The position numbers were made by a program, and so were the translations under genes. This document shows, one piece after another, positions 24,548 to 31,946 of a stretch of DNA of 36,485 nucleotides; the stretch's first letter is position 1, and every line of letters begins with the position of its first letter. The stretch is from Bacteriovoracaceae bacterium UBA6144 (GTDB lineage Bacteria; Bdellovibrionota; Bacteriovoracia; Bacteriovoracales; Bacteriovoracaceae), in contig DIVA01000087.1 of NCBI GenBank assembly GCA_002435705.1, forward strand, positions 1 to 36,485. The letters are read 5' to 3'. The notes under the pieces are model-generated. The model was given only the letters and a program-made list of their open reading frames with translations. It was not told the DNA's origin and ran no database searches.

Positions 24548-26152
24548 CTACCTGTCTAAAAAGCTTGAGTTAATATCAAGAGAAGAAAGAGTCGGAGAAA
24601 GATCAACTAGCGGGCATTGATTCAAAAATACATCTAGGGTATTGGCCATTAAGAGAGCATTGGATTTGATTTTAAATCCATACACATTAATTGATTCCGG
24701 ATGTAACACCAGATGAAAACCAAGTTCTCCATTGGCCCCTTCAATGGCCGTATACTGAGAGCTCCAAACCCGCTGGGCATCTAATATAGCATGACGCCAA
24801 TCAGACTCTGCGATGGACGTTTTATTGATGAGATCCACCAGTGGCGAATCAGTCTTGAACTCTCCTATCGGGAGATTCTCAAGCAGCTGATTAAAAATTT
24901 TCATCGACTGTCGACATTCCTCAAAAAATATCAACATCCGGTCATGGCTGTCGCCGTTAATCCCAACTGGGACATCGAAATACATATCTTGATAAAAATA
25001 AAAGGGGCGTGATTTTCTTAAATCAAAATTAACCCCCGCTGCTCGAAGCGAGGGGCCCGTAATCCCTGCCTGAAGAGCGTCCTGTGCACTAATGGATCCG
25101 GCTTTAAGACGCATCCGAGCCAGAGGATGAAGAGCAACCATTTTATGAAAAAGGCTTAGACCTTTTTCGAGTGAACGCACAAATGAGCTTACCTCTTGGA
25201 TCCACCCAGGCGGAAGATCATGTGACAAACCACCAAAGAAAGCCGGGCCTAACGAGAGTCGGCGAGCACTATAAAATGAAACAAGAAATTTAATGTGATC
25301 TCTAAATTCAAGACAAACTTGGGCCGGATCAGGGAGCTCAAGATCCATGGCGATGTTCTTGAGAACACCAAGGTGGTGATGGATCCTTGAGAGTTCTATA
25401 AAGATCATCCTAAGCGCTTGAGCTTTCTCAGGGATTTTAATATGGAAGTAATCTTCAACTGTTTTTGCCCAGGTCACATTCACCATGAGTGATTTATCTG
25501 TGCTTAATTGATCCAGAAGCGATGAGGTTGAAAAGAATGGCTTCTGACAAATGCGCTCTTCAATATGTTTTTTCCAATGACCACTCGATAAGTTGGAATG
25601 AAGGATTTTACCTTGGCGAGATTCAACCGCAAGCTCCCACTGACCTTTGGTGAGAGGATGATTAATGTCAAAGAGATACCATTGAGAAAGTTCTTCTAGA
25701 TACGGAGGCTCACTTAAATTTGGATTCGACCGAGGCTTTGGCAGCGTCAGTTTTTGAACGAGGTGCTCTTCCTGTTGAATCTTTCTTATAACTTCAATCT
25801 CAAGGGGGCGGGCAGAAGGAAACCAATGAGAAATAGTCGGGACACTTTCTCCATCTCTTAAAAGCATGTGGAGCTGGAGCCGCTGATGAGCCTCTAGGTG
25901 AAAAAGATGATAGGTCACATCCCAAACAACATTTTTATATTTTTCTTGATAGATCGGATGCTGGGCTGCAGGCGTGAGAACTATATCCGAGAGCAGAATG
26001 AATCCCATATCAAATCGGAGGATCTCTACAAACCGATTCAAATTACGAGCATCCACACGGACATGGTGATGATCATGGTCAAAATTATATGACTCAGCAA
26101 AAGCACCGAGATAGAAATCTTTACGACTGTTAAAGAGATTCCAGTTAAACAT
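24548..26152 (-). CDS. NuoCD / HyfG-like fused protein lacking hydrogenase and quinone-site residues
   Basis: A 534-residue fusion. About 25-165 resembles NuoC (30-kDa domain) and about 166-534 resembles NuoD / the group-4 hydrogenase large subunit. Clear matches are HPLTKGQWEL near 170, ALRMIFIELSRIHHHLG near 245-261, GITGPSLRAAGVNFDLRKS near 358-376, DVPVGINGDSHDRM near 387-400 and ANGELGFHLVLHP near 465-477. ERIC near 200 recalls the hydrogenase L1 motif but its second Cys is absent. The L2 Cys pair near the C-terminus is also missing, and NuoD's HPSTH appears as HPLTK. So neither NiFe catalysis nor normal quinone reduction is expected. It overlaps the NuoB-like gene by 8 bases. Confidence 0.75.
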   Translation of the reverse strand: MFNWNLFNSRKDFYLGAFAESYNFDHDHHHVRVDARNLNRFVEILRFDMGFILLSDIVLTPAAQHPIYQEKYKNVVWDVTYHLFHLEAHQRLQLHMLLRDGESVPTISHWFPSARPLEIEVIRKIQQEEHLVQKLTLPKPRSNPNLSEPPYLEELSQWYLFDINHPLTKGQWELAVESRQGKILHSNLSSGHWKKHIEERICQKPFFSTSSLLDQLSTDKSLMVNVTWAKTVEDYFHIKIPEKAQALRMIFIELSRIHHHLGVLKNIAMDLELPDPAQVCLEFRDHIKFLVSFYSARRLSLGPAFFGGLSHDLPPGWIQEVSSFVRSLEKGLSLFHKMVALHPLARMRLKAGSISAQDALQAGITGPSLRAAGVNFDLRKSRPFYFYQDMYFDVPVGINGDSHDRMLIFFEECRQSMKIFNQLLENLPIGEFKTDSPLVDLINKTSIAESDWRHAILDAQRVWSSQYTAIEGANGELGFHLVLHPESINVYGFKIKSNALLMANTLDVFLNQCPLVDLSPTLSSLDINSSFLDR

Positions 26153-26561
26153 TGGCTACCGCCTGGACAGCCAAAGCTTGTAGCTTTTGAGGCTCGGGTA
26201 CATGTCCCATCAAGAGGGCAGAGATTTTTACTTTGGTTGCTTCACCATCACTTTTAAGCACATAACCTGCAGTATCCAGTCGCAGCTCGCTGCCGACTCC
26301 GGCCACTGGCAGTGGTTTATGGGATAGTAGATCCTCCATGCGCTCTAAGGTGGCATCAGACAATGGCCCGTGGAGGGCAATAAAGTCAGCTTCATTGGGG
26401 TCATAGACGCGATAGATTGATGGTTTTAAATCAGCATAGAAACTTGAGCGTAAACTATCCCATTCACAGGTGCAACCACCTGCTCCGCACACATATACTC
26501 TTACTTTTGAGCGATAGGCCCATCGGTTAAGCATGCGCGAGATGAAATTAAGATTTTTCAT
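26145..26561 (-). CDS. NuoB / hydrogenase small-subunit-like protein with incomplete cluster ligands
   Basis: A 138-residue protein whose order of segments follows NuoB: a CGAGGCTCEWDSL segment near 25-37, DPNEADFIALHGPLSD near 54-69 (NuoB: 'PRQADVMIVAG.LS'), PVAGVGSELR near 84-93 (NuoB: 'VISMGACA') and ALLMGHVPEPQKL near 115-127 (NuoB: 'YVPGCPPRPEAL'). Two of the four NuoB cluster ligands are thus replaced (in the MGAC and PGC positions), so cluster N2 cannot form in the usual way. Alignment is by eye. The start overlaps the lipoprotein stop (TAATG) and the end overlaps the NuoCD-like gene by 8 bases. Confidence 0.65.
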   Translation of the reverse strand: MKNLNFISRMLNRWAYRSKVRVYVCGAGGCTCEWDSLRSSFYADLKPSIYRVYDPNEADFIALHGPLSDATLERMEDLLSHKPLPVAGVGSELRLDTAGYVLKSDGEATKVKISALLMGHVPEPQKLQALAVQAVANV

Positions 26562-28027
26562 TAATAGATATAATCCGCTTCAGTTAAATTTTTAATATTG
26601 TGTCGGCGTTTCCAATTCTGGACTTCTGATTTTTGTTTCCAGGTGCCACGAATTTTTTCGTTTAAATCATTCGAGCATGCGAAATATCTATCAGGAACCT
26701 TCACCCAACCAAAAATCTTAGAATGAGCGCCTTGAGCTTCTTCGTCCCAGCTAACATAGCGCCAGTGCTCCCCTCGCGCCGCTCGAATAGTCTTGAGCAA
26801 GAGAGGGATTTCGTCGATGGCTTGATCGATGATTTTGTTGGAGCAGCTGAAATTTTGAAAATTCTTCATCGCCCGTGTTCCAATGTTTTCATTGTTCCAG
26901 TGGCCTCGGCGACAATCAAACTCCCAACCCTCTTTGTGCAATCGTGTGAAAAGAGCAATCCATGAAATGAAGTGATATCGGTCTGGGTCTGCTGTGGGAT
27001 TACCGGCATAAACTAAACGTGAGCAGGTGGCCATTTCATTGCCATAAGTTCGCAAAAATGCACCTAACCTCTCATTAAAAAAAACTGGTTTTTTCTGCTT
27101 GCGCAGAGTCTCTACGATTTTTTGGTACTCTTTAATTTCTTGACTGGTTTTAGCTTTACGATCAAGCATCGTTTCTTGGCCCACTTCCTGCCAAAGCTTA
27201 TCGTAAACTGTTAAACAAGAGCGATACAGCTTCACTAATTCTACATTGGTCAAACGAACTGAACGGGAGCTCAGGTAACTGAGAGCTTCATTTAGGGGTA
27301 AAAGCTGACCCACGCGGATTGCTGGGTACTCTTCTTCGGAACTTTTATTACGGCCAAATTGGTTTTCCAGCTGGCCCCGAATCTCATTCCACTCTACCTT
27401 GTCTTGAAACTTATCCAGATCAGCTAGCTTAATTAGATCCTGACGTCGACTATCGACGGCCACCAAGACCATGCGATTAAGCCAATCACCTGGGAGGACA
27501 CACTTGCCGATTGGACATATCTGCTCAACATAAGCCGACATAATGTGAGCTTGATAAAATTTTGTACTGGTATGATCGATATCTTTTCCGCCTAACACAA
27601 CAATTTGAAGCGGGTCATTGATCTGATCAAAAGTGCGTGGAACAACTCCGCGCACATACTGAGGGTCGGCTTTTATGGATCCTCTTTCTCTCCAGACGTC
27701 ATTTTGCGCACAATTGAGATGTGAGAAATAGCGTTGGCCGCTTGGAATATCTATAGCAAAGGCGCGTTTATCACCAGGGACAACTAAAGGGATATAGTTT
27801 ACTGTTGAACTTTTCAGAGAGAATTCTGATTTGGGATCATAGAATAAGTGAGGCTGGATCTCACCCTGATAACTCGCAAGCTGTATCTTTGGGTCAATAG
27901 AAAACCAATTCGACTCTGTGCGAGACAGTAGATCGTTGTCATCACTATCTGACCATCCGAGCCAAGCGCATGAGGCAAGATTTATCAAAAAGATAGCAGC
28001 AATAAATTGACATAAACTCTTCATCAT
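26561..28027 (-). CDS. Lipoprotein of unknown function, first gene of the NuoBCD/I-like operon
   Basis: A 488-residue protein with a lipoprotein signal peptide: positive start MMKSL, hydrophobic segment, lipobox LASC with Cys near residue 20. The following WLGWSDSDD is acidic, compatible with outer-membrane or periplasmic sorting. The mature part is W- and R-rich, with cysteines in HLNCAQ, EQICPIGKC, YRSCL, ATCSRL, FDCRRG, FSCSNK and FACSND. I recognise no family. Start at ATG-ATG (28027 or 28024). It begins only 20 bases from the divergent tRNA-Leu and is coupled to the NuoB-like gene (TAATG). Confidence 0.72.
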   Translation of the reverse strand: MMKSLCQFIAAIFLINLASCAWLGWSDSDDNDLLSRTESNWFSIDPKIQLASYQGEIQPHLFYDPKSEFSLKSSTVNYIPLVVPGDKRAFAIDIPSGQRYFSHLNCAQNDVWRERGSIKADPQYVRGVVPRTFDQINDPLQIVVLGGKDIDHTSTKFYQAHIMSAYVEQICPIGKCVLPGDWLNRMVLVAVDSRRQDLIKLADLDKFQDKVEWNEIRGQLENQFGRNKSSEEEYPAIRVGQLLPLNEALSYLSSRSVRLTNVELVKLYRSCLTVYDKLWQEVGQETMLDRKAKTSQEIKEYQKIVETLRKQKKPVFFNERLGAFLRTYGNEMATCSRLVYAGNPTADPDRYHFISWIALFTRLHKEGWEFDCRRGHWNNENIGTRAMKNFQNFSCSNKIIDQAIDEIPLLLKTIRAARGEHWRYVSWDEEAQGAHSKIFGWVKVPDRYFACSNDLNEKIRGTWKQKSEVQNWKRRHNIKNLTEADYIY

Positions 28028-28035
28028 ACCACGAT
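28007..28035 (+). promoter_or_regulatory. Candidate promoter of tRNA-Leu
   Basis: A perfect -35 TTGACA at 28007-28012 is followed, after 17 bases, by a poor -10 CACGAT at 28030-28035, about 12 bases before the tRNA. It lies antisense over the first codons of the divergent lipoprotein gene. Confidence 0.4.
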
Positions 28036-28047
28036 GTTAGGTCATGT

Positions 28048-28139
28048 GCCCGGGTGGTGGAATGGTAGACACAAGGGATTTAAAATCCCTCGGCATGCTA
28101 ATCACATCCGTACGAGTTCGAGTCTCGTCCTGGGCACCA
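28048..28139 (+). tRNA. tRNA-Leu (anticodon UAA), CCA encoded
   Basis: Full cloverleaf: acceptor GCCCGGG (28048-28054) pairs with CCTGGGC (28129-28135, one G-T pair). Discriminator A and encoded CCA occupy 28136-28139. The anticodon arm GGGATTTAAAATCCC has loop TTTAAAA and anticodon TAA. A long class II variable arm and a T arm ACGAGTTCGAGTCTCGT follow. Leu identity fits the long variable arm and A discriminator. It is followed by a terminator and marks the border to an AT-richer accessory region. Confidence 0.95.
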
Positions 28140-28147
28140 TTTCTTTA

Positions 28148-28175
28148 AAAGCTCCACCAAACAGGGGCTTTTTTT
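28148..28175 (+). terminator. Rho-independent terminator after tRNA-Leu
   Basis: The stem AAAGCTCC (28148-28155) pairs with GGGGCTTT (28164-28171, one T-G pair) around an 8-base loop and runs into seven T (28169-28175). Orientation and position suit the tRNA transcript. Confidence 0.85.
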
Positions 28176-28530
28176 ATTTCCAACGTGTTAAAATCATTAC
28201 ACTTAGTACAGTCTTTGTATAGTCGCAGACCGTGCTAACTGATGAATTTTTGATTGATGATGCAGTTTTTTTGTTTCCCAGTATGTTTTTTTCAAGTTTT
28301 TCTTAGTTATTTTAGTGTCTTAGAACAGTTTTACACTAAAAGGCTTTGTGACCAATTTCACTCTATTTTTATCTTTTGTGGGCCATTGTTAAGGATTTTA
28401 GCCCACAAACAGCCCACAAAAATCACCCATAAAAACAGGTCACAGCAGATAACAAATCCAAAGCGAAACTTGTGCCAGTTGAATGACTTTTAAGAACTCC
28501 ACTATACTCTTTAGAAAGTAAGTAATGGGT
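28176..28530. other. AT-rich non-coding stretch with inverted and repeated sites, possible attachment region
   Basis: No believable gene. It holds an inverted repeat TTTAGTGT / ACACTAAA (28311-28318, 28333-28340). It also holds a repeated motif: TTTTGTGGGC (28374-28383), inverted GCCCACAAA (28401-28409) and GCCCACAAAA (28412-28421). Clustered short repeats directly behind a tRNA 3' end resemble integrase arm-type sites, but no integrase is seen, so this stays a guess. Confidence 0.35.
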
Positions 28531-29235
28531 CTATTTTAGAATGATCCATTTCCCGTCCTGATAACCAAATTTTTTTTCTAAGATTGCATTAAGCCAGACA
28601 TCTATAGAACACTCAAAACCCGCTACCCCACGCACGACTGGGGCAGAATCCGTCACAAGATACACTGCTGGCAGCTCCTTAATACATCCATGAAAGTAAC
28701 CTTCCTTGGGGAATATATTGTTAAATTCATACCTCAATCTGTGATTAGCTGTTGCCTTGTTTAAGGTCAAAAATCGATCAATGTATAGAAGCCAAATGCA
28801 CTCAATTCCAGCATCCAAATAGATTTTTTGTCGCTTAAGATACTTCTCCAAAGTTTGGGATGAGTGCTGAATCTCTATTACAATTTTCCGTCCATTAACT
28901 TCAAAAAATGTATCCGCAATCCATTTTGAACCATCAAGATTTTTTCCTTTAACCTCTTCCAGACAGACGATTCCTCTTTTTCCGAGGGTCTTTGTGATAA
29001 GCATTTTGGCTGTTTTATGCCATATTGTTTCTGGCGCTGTTGAACATTCTCCTGCATTATGAGCAAAGAATTGTTCCCCATAAATGCTAGTTTTTGGAAC
29101 AGCACTTGCTCCACAACAGGACGTTAAATAATCACCCACCGAGTAGTTTTGTTTTAATAGCTTCCAATCTTCTTCCATGAAGTCTGAGGCCCAAACTAGC
29201 TCACCTGAAGATTTAAGAATGGCATTTTGAGACAT
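28531..29235 (-). CDS. CoiA-like nuclease-domain protein
   Basis: A 234-residue protein resembling the competence protein CoiA. It has an N-terminal cysteine-containing segment (TSCCGASAVPK near 38-48, then C64), followed by a PD-(D/E)xK-like nuclease core. The core has D108 in WIADTFFEV and E121-x-Q123 in VIEIQHSSQT, then the helix KYLKRQKIYLDAGIECIWLLY, which matches the CoiA 'R...Y...GI..IW.L' pattern. It may act on DNA during uptake or mobile-element processing. I take the ATG at 29235; a TTG two codons upstream is possible. It follows the DUF4238-like gene by 10 bases on the same strand. Confidence 0.7.
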   Translation of the reverse strand: MSQNAILKSSGELVWASDFMEEDWKLLKQNYSVGDYLTSCCGASAVPKTSIYGEQFFAHNAGECSTAPETIWHKTAKMLITKTLGKRGIVCLEEVKGKNLDGSKWIADTFFEVNGRKIVIEIQHSSQTLEKYLKRQKIYLDAGIECIWLLYIDRFLTLNKATANHRLRYEFNNIFPKEGYFHGCIKELPAVYLVTDSAPVVRGVAGFECSIDVWLNAILEKKFGYQDGKWIILK

Positions 29236-29245
29236 AATCAACCTA

Positions 29246-30046
29246 CTATTTGTTCTTTAAACTCCATCCGGCCGCCCTTTCTTCCTCAGTTAAAGGGTGA
29301 TAAGTGAAGGAGTCTTTCTCTTTTCTTTCCTTCACTTTTTCCAGAGTTATTTGATTCCGAATTTGTTCTAATTCTTCTTTTGTATGAGCAACAATCCAGT
29401 TTCTGGCACGGTCAATGGTAAAGGCATTTATGCTATCAACGATGGACACCTCTGGGCCACTTTCCAGAAAATTTAAGCCTGGAGGGTTTTTGTTCTCACC
29501 CAAAGCCTCCATTGCAGCGTATGCCCAAGGGCCCACGGGAATAAAATTTAGCCCCATGCCACTAGAAGTTAAATCCATTCCAGGTCTATCGCAAATAAGA
29601 AAATTCTTGCCCTTAATCTCATAGATAATTGAGAGAGAACCAAGAGAGAATACTTTTGCCTGATTAGTAATTTGATTAATCATATTTTCGACTGCGAAAA
29701 TATGTCGGTCTTTTTCATTTGCGTAATTTAGACCGAGCCTTTGTTGGATTTCTGAATTTTCATTCAAGATCTTCATTACCTTCTGAAGGTCATAAGAACT
29801 TCTATAAGACAGACCTACCAACCCCATCAATACTTTAAACAGTTCCAACTGTGAAATAGGCCTGCTGAAATCTTTTCTTTCTATCCTTTGTAGCAGCAAA
29901 GCCAGATAATTCTCAGCATCGGAAAACCATTCCTCGGTACTGTCATCTCGTTCATCCCCGACATGTGGCACATATAAAAAATCCTGTATTGCAAATCCCG
30001 CATCTGCGGATCTTTCTTCGAGAGCCTGCCTTTTAATATCAAACAC
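29246..30046 (-). CDS. DUF4238-like protein, N-terminus apparently frameshifted
   Basis: A 266-residue reading frame from a GTG at 30046. It resembles DUF4238: an opening 'W-V-F-D-I-K' strand, helices near 40-110, and a FLICDRPGMDLTSSG segment near 150-164 equivalent to the family's 'fitSDnPv'. Function unknown; such genes are common in accessory regions. The family's first 20-25 residues are still readable in frame upstream (KNHEVGRSFLGAWKNTNKK, ending at the GTG) but no start codon serves them. An ATG-AAA-AAA at 30113-30105 is one base out of frame. So this is either N-terminally truncated or a recent frameshift. Confidence 0.55.
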   Translation of the reverse strand: MFDIKRQALEERSADAGFAIQDFLYVPHVGDERDDSTEEWFSDAENYLALLLQRIERKDFSRPISQLELFKVLMGLVGLSYRSSYDLQKVMKILNENSEIQQRLGLNYANEKDRHIFAVENMINQITNQAKVFSLGSLSIIYEIKGKNFLICDRPGMDLTSSGMGLNFIPVGPWAYAAMEALGENKNPPGLNFLESGPEVSIVDSINAFTIDRARNWIVAHTKEELEQIRNQITLEKVKERKEKDSFTYHPLTEEERAAGWSLKNK

Positions 30047-30142
30047 CCAAAGCTTTTTATTCGTATTTTTCCATGCTCCTAAGAAGGATCTTCCTACTTC
30101 ATGATTTTTTCATTTAATCATTTTTCTTAACTCATTCTGATT

Positions 30143-30610
30143 TTAATTGCAGCTTTTCTCAAATCCATCCTCTAATTTCATATTCATCCCTACAGCTAAT
30201 CTGTTTGTGAAGTTGAAATATGCTACTATATTAACCGCATGTTGCCACTCAACATCGGAGAAACCTTGAGTGAGAAAAAGATCTTTAAGATAATCGACAT
30301 TCTTATTCGGCTTGGTTGTTAAGTCGTAAGCGAGCTTAAAAAGTAGCTCTTGTCTCTCTGAATGAACTTTATTCTTTTGATTCTCATATGCCTTCTGATG
30401 ATGACTAGCGCAGTAAGCACAGTCATTGAGATCACTGGTCGTATAAGCAAGAAACTCCCTCTCATGCCTTGGCAGAGGTGCGGAATCAGAAAGCATTAAT
30501 GCTTTATTAAGACCATAATGAGCCTCCATACTGTCAGGAAAAAGACTAAAATCGCTATAAATCCGAGCAACCATTCCTCTTTCTGCTTCTATCTTTTTAA
30601 GAATTTCCAT
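30143..30610 (-). CDS. AhpD-like / carboxymuconolactone decarboxylase family protein
   Basis: A 155-residue all-helical protein of the AhpD/CMD fold. The redox motif is C64-AY-C67-xx-H70 in NDCAYCASHH, as in alkylhydroperoxidase-related enzymes. Upstream, LPRHEREFLAY near 46-56 matches the family's 'L....rE.ia' helix, and VNIVAYFNFTNRLAVG near 126-141 matches its 'N.~~Rla.~' end. A peroxide or organic hydroperoxide reducing role is inferred. It stands alone, with 16 bases to the upstream gene on the same strand, so it may belong to that operon. Confidence 0.75.
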   Translation of the reverse strand: MEILKKIEAERGMVARIYSDFSLFPDSMEAHYGLNKALMLSDSAPLPRHEREFLAYTTSDLNDCAYCASHHQKAYENQKNKVHSERQELLFKLAYDLTTKPNKNVDYLKDLFLTQGFSDVEWQHAVNIVAYFNFTNRLAVGMNMKLEDGFEKSCN

Positions 30611-30625
30611 TTAGAACCCTCCGTT

Positions 30626-31252
30626 TTACTCAAGGCCAAGCGTTCGCTTTTGCGCAGGAGTCAGACATAACTTTAATTTTTTCAATTGCCAGTCTTTCAG
30701 TTCATCCATTTGATCTTTCTCTCTATTTCTTCTTAAGCTCACCTTGAAATCCCTTGGGTCATATGTGACTTTGGCTTCATCCAGTTTCCAAAATATAAAG
30801 AGAACATGCTTTGGCGAGAAGACTCCTCTATCTTGAAATTTTTCTATCGTCTTCTCCATTTCTAACTGAGGAGCTTTAAAAGAAAGCTGAATGAGACAAT
30901 TTAGAACTCTTTTAAGACGAGCTTCTTTAATCAGTCTCTGTCTATCTCTCTGCACTCTTTTTTGCGTCTGTTGAGGAGCGGTGTATTCACCATTCTCACC
31001 AATACCGGAAAGATCGAACCGAGTTATGCATTCTGAGCCAACCAACAATTCATTATGATTAACTCTATTTTGAATCGTAAATTGGTAGCGAATTTCTCGA
31101 TAACCGCATAACTCACAAGCTTCACATGGTTCTTCTAAATCATAGGACTCACCATTATAAAACCATTCATTGAGCATCAATCGAAAGTTCTGCTTATTAG
31201 CGCTATTCTGAGTCAAAGTTTCTTTTGATCGACCAATCCAATTTATGGACAT
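30626..31252 (-). CDS. Hypothetical protein with treble-clef/zinc-ribbon-like motif
   Basis: A 208-residue protein of unknown function. Residues about 43-76 form a metal-binding candidate: C-x2-C-x2-C in CEACELCGYREI, a strand with FTIQNRVNH, then LLVGSECITRF with a fourth cysteine. Such 'C..CG...I.N......VGs.C' patterns occur in phage- and plasmid-encoded proteins. The C-terminal 110 residues are basic and helical (KRVQRDRQRLIKEARLKRVL near 99-118), suggesting nucleic-acid contact. Two bases separate it from the upstream gene at 31255-31827; the two are one transcript. Confidence 0.55.
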   Translation of the reverse strand: MSINWIGRSKETLTQNSANKQNFRLMLNEWFYNGESYDLEEPCEACELCGYREIRYQFTIQNRVNHNELLVGSECITRFDLSGIGENGEYTAPQQTQKRVQRDRQRLIKEARLKRVLNCLIQLSFKAPQLEMEKTIEKFQDRGVFSPKHVLFIFWKLDEAKVTYDPRDFKVSLRRNREKDQMDELKDWQLKKLKLCLTPAQKRTLGLE

Positions 31253-31254
31253 AC

Positions 31255-31827
31255 CTATATCCCATCCAATATGTAACTTTTGGCCAATTCAGGATTAATC
31301 TCAAAATCAGTTTTTTCTTTCAATAATTCCTCGTCAGCATTAAACCTCTGCAAGCAAAGCCTTCCCCATTTCGATTTTAAATTCTTAGGAATATAAACCT
31401 CAGTGGGCTTCTGGAAGGCTCTCTTCCTCTCTTCTAAAGTGATAACACTCGCTCCAATGGAAACATCTTCAAATGTATCTAAGAGGTAAGTCTTGTCTCT
31501 CAGATAAACCTTGTTCTCCACACGGCTTGATTCTTTTCCAATATCTAAGACAAAACCAGAATGAAGAATTTCTGTGAGAATCTCCTTCTTGGAAACGAAC
31601 TTTTTAGGAATTTTATCAGCATAAAAGAATCTAAAAAAAGAAGCGTTTCCCTGATAGATTTTTGCTTTATCAGTGAAAATGACTGTGAACATATCAGGAT
31701 ATTTTTGCTGAAATTTTACCCAAGATGAAGATTCATCTTTTGAACTCACGAGGGCCGAAGAAACAAATACACCCTGCGTCCGTTTCGCTATTAGATCCAA
31801 CTTCTCATACATTCGATTCTCTGACAT
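31255..31827 (-). CDS. Hypothetical protein, paralogue of the 32027-32581 product
   Basis: A 190-residue protein with no recognised family. Its first 45 residues match the start of the protein encoded at 32027-32581: Y..L...I.K, then GVF, L.S, S...F, P..F at the same spacing. The remaining part differs. TGGAG four bases before the ATG at 31827 supports the start. No membrane segment, signal peptide or cysteine motif is visible. It is followed by the zinc-ribbon-like gene after 2 bases. Confidence 0.5.
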   Translation of the reverse strand: MSENRMYEKLDLIAKRTQGVFVSSALVSSKDESSSWVKFQQKYPDMFTVIFTDKAKIYQGNASFFRFFYADKIPKKFVSKKEILTEILHSGFVLDIGKESSRVENKVYLRDKTYLLDTFEDVSIGASVITLEERKRAFQKPTEVYIPKNLKSKWGRLCLQRFNADEELLKEKTDFEINPELAKSYILDGI

Positions 31828-31904
31828 AAAACTCCAAATACAGTATTCCGCAGTATATGTGCAGCATTAAACCAGTATTGTCCAGTCCCTATATTAGATC
31901 TCAG

Positions 31905-31946
31905 CATCCACCCCCTGTTAAGCGGAGCTTTTCTGGGGGGTGGATG
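31905..31946. repeat. GC-rich hairpin between island genes
   Basis: CATCCACCCCC (31905-31915) and GGGGGTGGATG (31936-31946) are perfect 11-base inverted arms around a 20-base loop, in otherwise AT-rich sequence. A weaker inverted pair, CCACTGGCCCG (31964-31974) and CGGGTAGTGG (31991-32000), lies beside it and repeats the GTGGATG end. No T tract follows, so it is not a plain terminator. Confidence 0.7.

Noticed and set aside
24548..26561. Calling the operon a functional [NiFe] hydrogenase or formate hydrogenlyase
   Set aside because: The L1 and L2 cysteine pairs are absent and no maturation or membrane genes are nearby.
28254..28493. 79-residue plus-strand reading frame behind the tRNA
   Set aside because: Low-complexity F/Q/C-rich translation of AT-rich DNA, no ribosome site, overlaps the repeat cluster.
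31905..31946. Integron attC site (a GTTAAGC lies in the loop)
   Set aside because: The GTTRRRY-like heptamer is in the loop and no matching RYYYAAC partner at attC spacing was found; no integron integrase is present.
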